DNA of 40,095 nt. Source: a virus. The notes below the pieces were generated by a model, which saw only the letters and a program-made list of their open reading frames with translations, ran no database searches and was not told the origin of the DNA. Shown here in pieces: positions 1 through 6,552 of the stretch. The stretch lies in IMG/VR virus record IMGVR_UViG_3300038441_000307, positions 1 to 40,095 of that record, one strand, 5' to 3'. Both the position numbers and the translations under genes were made by a program. Within the stretch, counting starts at the first letter, position 1, and every line of letters starts with the position of its first letter.

Positions 1-470
1 CGGATGTGCGGCGCACCGACGCCCGCAGCCGGGAACGGGACACACCCGAAGGCGTAGCCCACGCTTTCCAAGTCAGCGTGTACAAGGTCGACCCAAGGCT
101 CTGCGTCCTTGCTCGCAACCTGCTCTCCAAGGATGACTGCAGGTCTGCACTCGCGGATGAGATGGAACCAGGCCGGCCAGAGATGCCGCTGATCGTCAAA
201 CCCAGCCCCTTTACCTGCCGCGGAGAAAGGCTGACAAGGGCAGCTGCCAGTCCACACGGGTCGATCAGCCGGCCATCCGGCAAGGGCCAGGGCGTGGGAC
301 CACCCGGCAATGCCGGCGAAAAAATGACACTGGGTAAATCCTCGTAGTTCATCGGGTTTGATGTCCTCAATGCTTCGTTCGTCTACGACGCCCGGCGGGA
401 TGTGCCCGGCATCGATGAGGTTCCGGATCCACTGCGCGGCGAAGGGATCGATCTCGTTGTAGAAGTTCAC
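1..470 (-). CDS. DNA cytosine-5 methyltransferase, N-terminal part (runs off window)
   Basis: Methylates cytosine C5 in DNA, presumably to protect phage DNA from host restriction. The visible 157 residues begin MNFYNEIDPFAAQW. They carry the AdoMet-binding motif FAGIAGW at about 51-57, motif IV GSCPCQPFS with the catalytic Cys at about 79, EQV in place of the usual ENV at about 116, and GAPHIR at about 152-157, where the window ends. The GTG start at 468-470 overlaps the TGA of the upstream 56-residue gene, with GGAGGGG as ribosome site. The target-recognition domain is not in the window. If the molecule is circular the frame runs on into 39969-40095 and the protein would end after 198 residues without that domain. 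Identification as a C5-MTase is secure; completeness is not. Confidence 0.85.
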   Translation of the reverse strand, partial: MNFYNEIDPFAAQWIRNLIDAGHIPPGVVDERSIEDIKPDELRGFTQCHFFAGIAGWSHALALAGWPADRPVWTGSCPCQPFSAAGKGAGFDDQRHLWPAWFHLIRECRPAVILGEQVASKDAEPWVDLVHADLESVGYAFGCVPFPAAGVGAPHI

Positions 471-637
471 CCCTTCCCCTCCAGCCTGTCGGCTTGCTCT
501 AGATACCACGCGCGGCGCTCCTGGCGCTCTTCGTCCTGAAAGTGTGGGTCGTACAGCACGAAGTCGGCCGCGACCCTGTATGCGCCAGCTAGGCGCTGCT
601 GGTCGATGAAATCGATTTGCTGGCCTTCGGATTTCAT
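467..637 (-). CDS. Small conserved phage protein, copy 1 (56 aa)
   Basis: Unknown function. It begins MKSEGQQIDFIDQQRLAGAY and is rich in Glu, Arg and Gln (ERQERRAWY near the C-terminus), so it is probably a small helical protein. A paralogue of exactly the same length lies at 38671-38841, sharing MKSEGQQ, the AYR-AAD core and ERQER. It overlaps the NinB-like gene upstream and the methyltransferase start downstream by a few bases, so the three are translationally coupled. The internal ATG at 635-637 was preferred over a longer frame because the paralogue starts at the same residue. Confidence 0.7.
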   Translation of the reverse strand: MKSEGQQIDFIDQQRLAGAYRVAADFVLYDPHFQDEERQERRAWYLEQADRLEGKG

Positions 638-1029
638 TGAAAGTCTCCAGGATTGAAGCCCATGCCCAGCAACACCGTGTCCGACCACTGAACCTTGGGC
701 GCCTTGATGCCCTGCGATTCCGGGTCATCGCCCAACTGGATCGCCATGGTGATCGCGTCAGATGCCTGCGAACGGGTCAGTGACAGCGACGACTTCCCAA
801 GCATGATGAATCCTGGCGGCCTGCCATCGTCGTACTGCCACCCCGGCATCATTCGCTGGCCAGCGGCGACGGCGCTAAACAGGTGCCTCCAGTCGTCGTT
901 GTTCAGCTTGTTTCCGTGCCAGTGGATTTGCTGCAAGTCCTGACAGATCGCGTTGAACATCCGCCTCTGTTTCTCAGAAAGCCGCCCATTGCCGGTTTGC
1001 TGCCAGTCTTTCGGCTTGATGTTGTCCAT
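634..1029 (-). CDS. NinB-like recombination protein, copy 1 (131 aa)
   Basis: Resembles lambda NinB (Orf), a recombination mediator that helps load single-strand annealing functions in place of host RecFOR. Visible family features are the QTGNGRLSEKQRRMFNAICQ segment, IHWHG, DDWRHLFSAV and a C-terminal LTRSQASDAITMAIQLGDD segment. The ATG at 1027-1029 (MDNIKPKDWQQ) matches the paralogue at 39578-39976. The two are about 80 percent identical at DNA level by eye. Its partner is probably the Bet protein at 8752-9582. Assignment is from remembered motif similarity. Confidence 0.72.
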   Translation of the reverse strand: MDNIKPKDWQQTGNGRLSEKQRRMFNAICQDLQQIHWHGNKLNNDDWRHLFSAVAAGQRMMPGWQYDDGRPPGFIMLGKSSLSLTRSQASDAITMAIQLGDDPESQGIKAPKVQWSDTVLLGMGFNPGDFQ

Positions 1030-1030
1030 G

Positions 1031-1249
1031 CTACCCAACACGCGAATCCGCAGAATTTCCGGCCAACTGCCCCGCCTGCTGCCCCAAGTGCATGATCCTG
1101 CGCGGGTTCCGCTGGTCGATGCCGCCGGACATGACAGCCTTGACCATCTTCGCCTTGGCAACCGTTTCGTCGCACCGGCAAGCGGCCATGATCTCAGCCC
1201 GGTTGCAGCCGCCCTCCATCAGCGCCAGAACTTCGGAGTCAGTCAGCAT
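1031..1249 (-). CDS. Small putative HTH protein (72 aa)
   Basis: Begins MLTDSEVLALMEGGCNRAEI. The N-terminal half (MEGGCNRAEIMAACRCDETVAKAKM) resembles a helix-turn-helix as in DeoR/Crp-like phage adaptors, so DNA binding is possible. The C-terminal part is Arg/Gly-rich. The start at 1249 is chosen for GGAGGGG four bases upstream. Product not recognised. Confidence 0.55.
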   Translation of the reverse strand: MLTDSEVLALMEGGCNRAEIMAACRCDETVAKAKMVKAVMSGGIDQRNPRRIMHLGQQAGQLAGNSADSRVG

Positions 1250-1400
1250 AAAACCCCTCCAAATCCGACGACACCTCGTCGCGCTGGGTTGCTGCTCCCC
1301 ACACATGAGCCGCACAGGCGTCGCATAAGCACGCCACCCGACGACACGTCAGAACCTCGTTGAACGCCTCGCTCCCGCAGTCTTTGGTTTCGCAGATCAT
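1239..1400 (-). CDS. Cys-rich small protein (53 aa)
   Basis: Begins MICETKDCGSEAFNEV. Seven residues could bind metal: Cys3, Cys8, Cys19, Cys24, Cys26, Cys29 and His32. This looks like a small zinc-binding fold. The start overlaps the TGA of the gene above (ATGA) and the end overlaps the start of the next gene, typical of this tightly packed operon. Function unknown. Confidence 0.55.
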   Translation of the reverse strand: MICETKDCGSEAFNEVLTCRRVACLCDACAAHVWGAATQRDEVSSDLEGFYAD

Positions 1401-1531
1401 GGCTCGTCCTCGTCGTCATACAAGTCCTCGTTGAACTCGCAGACTAGGCAAAGCTGATCCACGTTGACCTGAGAACTGTACTTCTCGCCGCACTGGACGC
1501 ACTTGCATGTGAATAGCTGAACGTCAGACAT
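1397..1531 (-). CDS. Zinc-ribbon-like small protein (44 aa)
   Basis: Begins MSDVQLFTCKCVQCGEKY. Contains CxCxxC at 9-14 and CLVC at 28-31, a four-cysteine zinc-ribbon arrangement, followed by an acidic tail (EDLYDDEDEP). Ribosome site GGGAGAAGG before the ATG. May contact nucleic acid or polymerase, but this is only inference from the fold. Confidence 0.6.
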   Translation of the reverse strand: MSDVQLFTCKCVQCGEKYSSQVNVDQLCLVCEFNEDLYDDEDEP

Positions 1532-1570
1532 AGTCCTTCTCCCCTACCCGCCGAGCGGCGGCGTTGGTTG

Positions 1571-2008
1571 TTAGCCTGCCAACTTGCGCCAGTGAGCCTC
1601 GACGGCGGGATGCGCGCCCTCGACCTCGGCCAGGTTCTTCTCTGCCCGCTCTTTCAGCCACGGCGCGATGTCAGCAAGGAACTCGGTCAGCTTTCCGTGC
1701 ATGTCGTACTGCGGGTACAGCGCATCTCCACCACACAGGAGCATGAACGGGCCATCCATGTGCCGCGTGCGCCGGATGACGTCCATATCCGCACAGGATG
1801 CTTGGAAGCCGGTAATGCCCATCTTGCGCGCCATGTAGTTGAAAGCAGCGACGGCGGCAAGACTGCACGCATAGGCGCTTGTCCCGTAGTCGTGTTCTCT
1901 GTCCGTAAGTGCGGCCAGATACTCAACCAACTGATCCGTGGTGTCGAAACGCGGAACCTCATGGTCACGCATTCCCTTCTCGTCAAGCACCTTGATATCG
2001 TCAGCCAT
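1571..2008 (-). CDS. Conserved hypothetical phage protein (145 aa)
   Basis: Begins MADDIKVLDEKGMRDHEVPR. Soluble and mixed-charge, with a central segment YGTSAYACSLAAVAAFNYMA and a hydrophobic MLLCGGDALYPQYD stretch. It resembles uncharacterised proteins of many proteobacterial phages. Function not known. Ribosome site AGGAGAGGATT precedes ATG. Same strand and operon as its neighbours. Confidence 0.65.
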   Translation of the reverse strand: MADDIKVLDEKGMRDHEVPRFDTTDQLVEYLAALTDREHDYGTSAYACSLAAVAAFNYMARKMGITGFQASCADMDVIRRTRHMDGPFMLLCGGDALYPQYDMHGKLTEFLADIAPWLKERAEKNLAEVEGAHPAVEAHWRKLAG

Positions 2009-2050
2009 AATCCTCTCCTGGTGTTGTGGGTCAGTTGGTAGGGGGTTGGG

Positions 2051-2284
2051 TTAGCGGACAGAGCAGTACGCACACCACGCCATGTGTACGTCGGTTGGCA
2101 CTTCGTATTCGTATATCGGTGGGTTTCCTCGCGCGTGCTCAATCAGAAGATTCCGGCGCATAAGCCCCTCAACCGTGTTGACGTTCGGACGCGGGCGAAA
2201 CCCCTTGTCAGACTGCCACCAACCCTGATATGTCAGAAGCGTCATCTGCGCGCGGGTCAAACCCTCGAAGTCGTACTCACTCAT
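2051..2284 (-). CDS. Hypothetical protein (77 aa)
   Basis: Begins MSEYDFEGLTRAQMTLLTYQ. The middle (NVNTVEGLMRRNLLIEH) reads like a winged-helix segment that decides on a domain type, and the end has WCAYC, a possible half zinc knuckle. GGAGGGTGGG precedes the ATG. No function recognised. Confidence 0.55.
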   Translation of the reverse strand: MSEYDFEGLTRAQMTLLTYQGWWQSDKGFRPRPNVNTVEGLMRRNLLIEHARGNPPIYEYEVPTDVHMAWCAYCSVR

Positions 2285-2321
2285 CCCACCCTCCTGTCTC
2301 TACCTGATGCGCGGGGTTGCG

Positions 2322-2537
2322 TTAATTTCCGTCAAGAGCCAGATAGGCTCTTTCTTGCGCCTTGTTCTCGGGGCTCATCGTCGGATGAGAACGCATAACC
2401 CATCCATCCTTCGGGACGCCGCTGATAACGCGCCACTCGTCGGGCTGGATGATTTGCCAGTCAGAGCATCGCCCGTTTACGATCTCCATGTCATCCGGGT
2501 ACTGCGACAGTAATTCTTTCAACTCTCGAACGTTCAT
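2322..2537 (-). CDS. Conserved hypothetical phage protein (71 aa)
   Basis: Begins MNVRELKELLSQYPDDMEIV, a widespread N-terminal pattern in small phage proteins of unknown role. A GTG immediately upstream could also serve as start. The ATG at 2535-2537 is preferred because its spacing from GGGAG is better. Confidence 0.65.
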   Translation of the reverse strand: MNVRELKELLSQYPDDMEIVNGRCSDWQIIQPDEWRVISGVPKDGWVMRSHPTMSPENKAQERAYLALDGN

Positions 2538-2619
2538 CACTTCCTCTCCCGTTTACCTAAAGAACGCAGGACGGCGCAGGGGCCGGCCAAAGGGGCGTCG
2601 TGGTGACCGCCCCGGCCAA

Positions 2620-3474
2620 TCACTTGATGTTGATGAAAGGTAGCGCGCCGCCTGCATTGGTCGTCGGCAAGTGACCGTCCCACTTCTCCACGGCCGTCAT
2701 CTGCACGATTTCCGGGTTCGCGGTGATTGCGTTGGCCTTGACGCGGATGGCGTTTGCTTCGGCCTCAGACTGGATGCGTAGGGCTTCAGCGGCTCCGGTA
2801 GCCTGTGCCACCTGAATGTCTGCTTCTGCCTTTGCCTTCGCGACCTGATTCTGTGCCTGCTGCGCCTGCTGGGTCATCTGAATCTTGGCGTTGATCGAAT
2901 CCACCACGGCCTTCGGCAGTCGCAATTCCCCGACCCAGTAGATTTTCTCCACGTTGATGCCGATGGCTTCCACCTGCTTTGCCACGTCGGCCTGTACCTG
3001 CGCAATCAGCTTCGTCTTGCCTGCGCCGTACACCGTCTCTACAGGCATGCTGGATGCGTTCTTGACCAGCGAGTCACGGACCATGTTGCGCAGGTAGATA
3101 TCCGTGATTTCGTCCACGCCCTTGCGATACTTCTGGAAGATAAGCGGGGCCTTGTCAGGAACGATGTGGTAGCTGATACCCACGTCAGCGGTGACCGCCA
3201 AGCCTTCGACGGTCTGGAAACCCAGCTCTTCGTTGGTGCAGTCACCCTCCTGGCAGTCCTTGGCCCATGTGTAGTTCTGCGTGAAGGTCGGGAACAGGTA
3301 CATTTCTTCGTTGATTCCGACCCAGTGACGGCCCGGGCCTTTTTCTTCGATGTCTACGCCCTTGCTTCCGCCCAGCAGGTAAACCTTGATGCCGACGTTA
3401 CCGGCCGGAACCTTCGTGCACGCTGCCAGCGTCGCCACCAGCAGAAGTGCCACGATCAGTCGAATCTTGCGCAT
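2620..3474 (-). CDS. SPFH/Band-7 (prohibitin-like) lipoprotein (284 aa)
   Basis: Membrane-anchored scaffold protein of the stomatin/prohibitin/flotillin/HflK superfamily. The N-terminus MRKIRLIVALLLVATLAAC is a lipoprotein signal with lipobox LAAC and lipidated Cys19, so it is exported to the cell envelope. An SPFH domain covers about 20-190 (VPAGNVGIKVYLLGG, LAVTADVGISYHI, YLRNMVRDSL). An Ala/Gln/Glu-rich coiled coil follows at about 195-250 (QQAQQAQNQVAKAKAEADI). AGAGGAC precedes the ATG. It is an accessory gene in the early leftward operon. Phage SPFH proteins have been proposed to alter host membrane proteolysis or exclude other phages, but nothing here fixes the role. Confidence 0.88.
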   Translation of the reverse strand: MRKIRLIVALLLVATLAACTKVPAGNVGIKVYLLGGSKGVDIEEKGPGRHWVGINEEMYLFPTFTQNYTWAKDCQEGDCTNEELGFQTVEGLAVTADVGISYHIVPDKAPLIFQKYRKGVDEITDIYLRNMVRDSLVKNASSMPVETVYGAGKTKLIAQVQADVAKQVEAIGINVEKIYWVGELRLPKAVVDSINAKIQMTQQAQQAQNQVAKAKAEADIQVAQATGAAEALRIQSEAEANAIRVKANAITANPEIVQMTAVEKWDGHLPTTNAGGALPFINIK

Positions 3475-3658
3475 TGTCAGTCCTCTTTGTGAAGTTACGG
3501 CGGATCAGTCGATAGGTGGTGTACGCGCTTACGCCGATCAGTGCGAACCCCAGCAGAACCGCGATTGTGCTTTCTGCTGAAATGAGAAACGGACCAACGA
3601 AGCCAAACAGGACAACCCACCACAAAATAATTCCAATCCAGAACAGTTCTTTCTTCAC
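3398..3658 (-). CDS. Small membrane protein, two TM segments (86 aa)
   Basis: Begins with a GTG (M)KKELFWIGIILWWVVLFG behind a strong GAGGAGG site. Two hydrophobic segments lie at about 5-25 and 30-52, followed by a basic then hydrophilic tail. The last 77 bases overlap the start of the SPFH gene in another frame, so the C-terminus is the least certain part. It may act with the SPFH lipoprotein in the envelope, which is inferred only from adjacency. Confidence 0.5.
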   Translation of the reverse strand: MKKELFWIGIILWWVVLFGFVGPFLISAESTIAVLLGFALIGVSAYTTYRLIRRNFTKRTDNAQDSTDRGTSAGGDAGSVHEGSGR

Positions 3659-3713
3659 GATTCGCCTCCTCAGGCAATAGGGGTCACTTGATGGCCTTTG
3701 GGCCGGCATAGTT

Positions 3714-4271
3714 CTATATGGAACGAAAGTGATCCCGAAAATCGGCCATCGACCAAGCTCCCTTCCCAACATTGCAGTCTTCACACATGACCTGGAGATT
3801 GGAAATTGACAGGGAGAGGTGAGGTGCCTTGTAACGCGGGATAACGTGGTCAACATGAAGCTGAACCTGCGGAGGACGAGCGCCGCACGCTTGACAGTAC
3901 CGGCACAGGTCAAGCACCTGAATCCGTAGCTCTCGCCATTCGCGGGACTTATAGAATCCGTCATCCCGCTTGTAATCTGGATGCGCCTGTCCGATTGGCT
4001 GAAACCTGCGCTTAGGCGGTTTCGTGTACGGGCGATAATCCCACCTTTGGGACGATCTGGCTTCGCTGTTCCGCTTCTTGCGAGTCTTCAGGTAGAAAGC
4101 TCGGATGGTGTCGCCGACGTTCTGCGACCATGAGCCTGTCTGCTCCTTGATGGCTGCATGGATCTCCAATGCCGTTGCAATCTTGCGAAGCAGTAATTCA
4201 GAAACACAGAGCTTCCTCATTCTGTTGAACTGCTTCTTGCTCATACCTAAGAGCTGGTAATCCTCTTGCAT
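3714..4271 (-). CDS. HNH endonuclease (185 aa)
   Basis: DNA-cleaving HNH nuclease. The C-terminal domain shows FYKSREWRELR (107-117), zinc cysteines CRYCQAC (123-129) and CEDC (163-166), the catalytic HVDHVIP (139-145) with His142, Asn158 and GKG. This is the McrA-type HNH layout seen in free-standing homing nucleases and in some restriction enzymes. The N-terminal 100 residues are basic and not recognised. It lies directly downstream of a ~440-nt noncoding, hairpin-rich stretch, which suggests an intron- or RNA-associated mobile nuclease, but no split host gene is evident. ATG follows GGAAGG. Confidence 0.85.
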   Translation of the reverse strand: MQEDYQLLGMSKKQFNRMRKLCVSELLLRKIATALEIHAAIKEQTGSWSQNVGDTIRAFYLKTRKKRNSEARSSQRWDYRPYTKPPKRRFQPIGQAHPDYKRDDGFYKSREWRELRIQVLDLCRYCQACGARPPQVQLHVDHVIPRYKAPHLSLSISNLQVMCEDCNVGKGAWSMADFRDHFRSI

Positions 4272-4496
4272 CTCTAACCTTCCGGTAGGGTTTGGGTAGC
4301 CGAAAGCATCCCAACGCTTAGGTTGAGATACGTCCGGCAGGGAGCTTCCGTATAGGGCCCGTCTAACCGATCACTACCTTATCCGGCCATGCCTCGCAGT
4401 GACTCCAAGGCACCTCGCTGTCTCAGACCTATCCCACGGTAGCGAGCTTGCTGACCCCTGCGCCGTTGGTAACTGTGCACAGAGAACGGCAACCGG
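4272..4496 (-). other. Noncoding leader upstream of the HNH gene
   Basis: No coding frame is supported. On the minus strand several short helices can form: GCCGTT with AACGGC around 4464-4490, CTCGCT with AGCGAG around 4418-4448, and TTGGG with CCCAA around a TTTCG loop at about 4288-4312. ATCTC at about 4325 can pair with GAGAT spanning the HNH start codon, so the start may be sequestered. It could be a 5' leader or part of a larger RNA together with 4497-4660. Confidence 0.4.
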
Positions 4497-4660
4497 CCAA
4501 AGAAAAACCCCAAGAGGCTTAGAGGGGCGGGCCTTGGCGAGGCAGCTAACGCGGACGGGCTCTAGTCGTCTTTGCTTGCTACACCGCCCCTCTAAACTTC
4601 CTGGGGTTGTGCTTGCATTCTAGAGCCCAACAGCGTCCGGTGCCAACCGGTTGCGCGGAT
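4497..4660 (-). ncRNA. Candidate structured small RNA with interleaved stems
   Basis: A noncoding segment with two long inverted repeats. Arms 4506-4530 and 4584-4608 match over 25 nt except for an internal 6-nt block, and on the minus strand the 3' arm runs into a T-tract (4499-4507), as in an intrinsic terminator. A second perfect 9-bp repeat, CTAGAGCCC at 4620-4628 with GGGCTCTAG at 4557-4565, interleaves with the first, so the two can form a pseudoknot or mutually exclusive folds. A promoter-like element sits just upstream. The transcript would be about 160 nt. Function unknown; an attenuator or decoy RNA are options. Confidence 0.5.
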
Positions 4661-4661
4661 A

Positions 4662-4690
4662 GAAATACACCCGGGCTAGCCGGGTGTCAA
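4662..4690 (-). promoter_or_regulatory. Putative sigma70 promoter with palindromic spacer
   Basis: On the minus strand TTGACA (4685-4690) is followed after 17 bp by TATTTC (4662-4667). The spacer is a palindrome of 21 bp (4667-4687, half-site ACACCCGG around GCTAG), a plausible operator. The same hairpin followed by TATTTCTAT could instead be a weak terminator for the genes upstream. Confidence 0.45.
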
Positions 4691-4715
4691 GGGTCTCTCA
4701 GGGGGATGCAAGGGG

Positions 4716-4925
4716 TTAGGGCTTGGGTTTTCGGTTATGGCGTCTGTAGATAACGCGGTCCTCACGAAGCTTAGGCATGGCTTTCTTCTTCGACTTCCGC
4801 ATGTAGCTACCCAAGCTCGCATCCTTCCACAGCCAGTCGCCAAGGGTCACGCGGAAGTCATGCCACGGACCGCGCCGGTTCTTTCCTCGCCAGCAGCTCA
4901 TCTCCATTCTTGTTCGCTTGGTCAT
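4716..4925 (-). CDS. Small basic protein (69 aa)
   Basis: Begins MTKRTRMEMSCWRGKNRRGP. It is very rich in Lys and Arg, with Trp residues and a C-terminal RHNRKPKP, so nucleic-acid binding is plausible. It follows the upstream gene by three bases. No family recognised. Confidence 0.5.
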   Translation of the reverse strand: MTKRTRMEMSCWRGKNRRGPWHDFRVTLGDWLWKDASLGSYMRKSKKKAMPKLREDRVIYRRHNRKPKP

Positions 4926-4928
4926 TGG

Positions 4929-5084
4929 TTAGTTCGGCCAGAAGCACACTAGACAGGCGACGTTAGCAGCGAAGCAGACAAGGCACAACCATCCTCCCTT
5001 GCGGTTCCCAATGGCAAACGACTCGCCGGCCACGTACAGAGCTAGGCAGGCGATAAGGGCATTCGCTAGACGTGCAGTGTTCAC
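4929..5084 (-). CDS. Small membrane protein (51 aa)
   Basis: The GTG start at 5082-5084 gives (M)NTARLANALIACLALYVAG with GGAG eight bases upstream. Two hydrophobic segments (about 8-20 and 32-48) flank a short basic loop NRKGG, giving a hairpin membrane topology. The frame continues upstream but the longer N-terminus looks non-coding. Function unknown. Confidence 0.5.
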   Translation of the reverse strand: MNTARLANALIACLALYVAGESFAIGNRKGGWLCLVCFAANVACLVCFWPN

Positions 5085-5112
5085 GGAGACATCTCCATCG
5101 GTGTGCGGGTCG

Positions 5113-5343
5113 TCATGGGCTGCGCTTCCCGTCTCGTAGCCCCTGTGCGTAGGCGTCGCGGGGGTCAACAGGAACTGAGATGCCACCCATCTTTACCAAA
5201 TGATAGATTCGCCTCATAAGCGCACATAACACGTTTAGCCCGATAGGAAGACATACCATCCTATCCATCTCCCATTCGCGCCACGCACATCCGTACCACG
5301 CTGGTAGCATTTCGCCTTGTCGGACTTTCTTTACGATGTTCAT
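5113..5343 (-). CDS. Hypothetical protein (76 aa)
   Basis: Begins MNIVKKVRQGEMLPAWYGCA, preceded by AAGGAGAGGT. A mid hydrophobic patch (MVCLPIGLNVLCALM) is followed by a C-terminal DPRDAYAQGLRDGKRSP, a motif like the repeat-type tails of small phage proteins. Starts inside the stop of the 50-residue gene above. Confidence 0.55.
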   Translation of the reverse strand: MNIVKKVRQGEMLPAWYGCAWREWEMDRMVCLPIGLNVLCALMRRIYHLVKMGGISVPVDPRDAYAQGLRDGKRSP

Positions 5344-5492
5344 ACCTCTCCTTTGCAGGGGCGGGTTAGGGGGTCTTGCTTTCCGTGGGCCGTCATAAAG
5401 ATGGCGTGCGCCTCACGGAGCAGGGCATAGCCACGGGCGCGGAGGGCTTCGTACTCCTTACGCTCGGCTTCGGTCATTTTGCGCTCGCTCAT
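5340..5492 (-). CDS. Hypothetical small helical protein (50 aa)
   Basis: Begins MSERKMTEAERKEYEALRAR and is predicted to be helical and highly charged. Its ATG overlaps the upstream TGA (TGATG) and its TGA overlaps the next ATG (ATGA), so it is embedded in a translationally coupled chain. No family recognised. Confidence 0.55.
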   Translation of the reverse strand: MSERKMTEAERKEYEALRARGYALLREAHAIFMTAHGKQDPLTRPCKGEV

Positions 5493-5854
5493 CACTCGCC
5501 CTCCTGGTCTAGCGGGACGAGGGCGACCTTCCTATAGATGATTGGGCCTCCACGGCGCAACTCGTCTGGCTTGGATTCGATAAGGACGCCAACAAACTGA
5601 TTCCCATCAATGTCCTGCTGCCCCTGAAGTTCGCCGACCTCGACACACTCCCCGGTAGTAGCATCCCTCAGCCGGCGCTGGTCGGATAGGGCGATTAGGA
5701 GTTCATTTGCATGGGCTGACATAAACTCGGAGCAGGCCGTCTCATAGACATGCCACGCACGCGCATTCCTATCAATATCCTCCATCCGTTGGGGAAGACT
5801 CCGGCATGCCTCACGAGCTTCCAGCACGCGGACTAGGTCTTGTTCGATGGTCAT
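5492..5854 (-). CDS. Hypothetical protein (120 aa)
   Basis: Begins MTIEQDLVRVLEAREACRSL. A helical N-terminal half is followed by a beta-rich end (QFVGVLIESKPDELRRGGPIIY). The start at 5854 overlaps the upstream stop as ATGA, which decides against the longer in-frame version. Function unknown. Confidence 0.6.
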   Translation of the reverse strand: MTIEQDLVRVLEAREACRSLPQRMEDIDRNARAWHVYETACSEFMSAHANELLIALSDQRRLRDATTGECVEVGELQGQQDIDGNQFVGVLIESKPDELRRGGPIIYRKVALVPLDQEGE

Positions 5855-6186
5855 ACGCACCTCACGAAATTGCGCTTCGGACTGTAGTTGCTGCTGCGTG
5901 ACGGGGTAAAGTGCTGCGTCTTCCGAATCAGTTTTTCCTTCTGCGCCCGCTGAGTCAGCGCACCGAATGCCCTCAGTTCGTCCGGCATCTTCGCGCCCTT
6001 GGATGCAGCCCACAGGCGGAAGTCCTCGATTATGAACTCGTGATCCCATCCCCACTTTCGGCGAAGGTGACGCAGGTACAGGCGCAGCCAGTGCATCATT
6101 TCCTCTTGCCATTCGGGGCCCGCGTGATCGGCGGACGACTGGATGCCCCGCTCTGTCTTTGCGCGGGCTTGGGTCTTAGCGGTCAT
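5851..6186 (-). CDS. Conserved phage protein, possible winged-helix (111 aa)
   Basis: Begins MTAKTQARAKTERGIQSSAD. The core FIIEDFRLWAASKGAKMPDE followed by RAFGALTQRAQKEKLI is a pattern shared by many small phage proteins encoded near recombination or NinX-type genes, and looks like a winged helix. The Ser/Arg-rich tail is not conserved. Role unknown. Confidence 0.6.
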   Translation of the reverse strand: MTAKTQARAKTERGIQSSADHAGPEWQEEMMHWLRLYLRHLRRKWGWDHEFIIEDFRLWAASKGAKMPDELRAFGALTQRAQKEKLIRKTQHFTPSRSSNYSPKRNFVRCV

Positions 6187-6373
6187 CTATGACAGTCTCC
6201 ATATAAGCGATGGCACATACGATGAGCCCAGGAAGCCAAACAAAAATAAGTGTTACAAACTTGGCCGCAGGGTCCCATTCCGACGTATTCCAGTCGCCAG
6301 AAACAAATACGCCGCCCAAGTAATAAATTGCCGACCACACCAAAAGAAGAAGGAAGGCCCTAAATAGCTTCAT
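6176..6373 (-). CDS. Two-TM membrane protein (65 aa)
   Basis: Begins MKLFRAFLLLLVWSAIYYLG. Hydrophobic segments at about 4-24 and 38-58 are separated by an acidic loop (SGDWNTSEWDP). One of three small predicted membrane proteins in this operon. Function unknown. Confidence 0.55.
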   Translation of the reverse strand: MKLFRAFLLLLVWSAIYYLGGVFVSGDWNTSEWDPAAKFVTLIFVWLPGLIVCAIAYMETVIDDR

Positions 6374-6551
6374 TTCGATTCTCCCAGCTTGCTAAATTTC
6401 GTTCCTCCTGGCTGGCCGACATGCGGTCCTGCCTAGGGGCGTCGGTCACAATCTCCGGAATCCCTCCGGCTGCTCGCCACTCTTCTAGCTGGCGGGCAAG
6501 TGCTTCGCGCTCTGGATCACGGGCGCGGATGTCGTGGATGTTCGATGTCAT
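6360..6551 (-). CDS. Hypothetical protein (63 aa)
   Basis: Begins MTSNIHDIRARDPEREALAR. Hydrophilic, with a helical N-terminal half and a Gly-Ile-Pro-Glu-Ile hinge (AAGGIPEIVTDAPRQDRMSA). No recognised domain. Overlaps the following membrane-protein gene by 14 bases. Confidence 0.5.
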   Translation of the reverse strand: MTSNIHDIRARDPEREALARQLEEWRAAGGIPEIVTDAPRQDRMSASQEERNLASWENRNEAI

Positions 6552-6552
6552 G

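Noticed and set aside
1-347. 113-residue plus-strand frame at the left end
   Set aside because: Antisense to the cytosine-5 methyltransferase, which has clear motifs.
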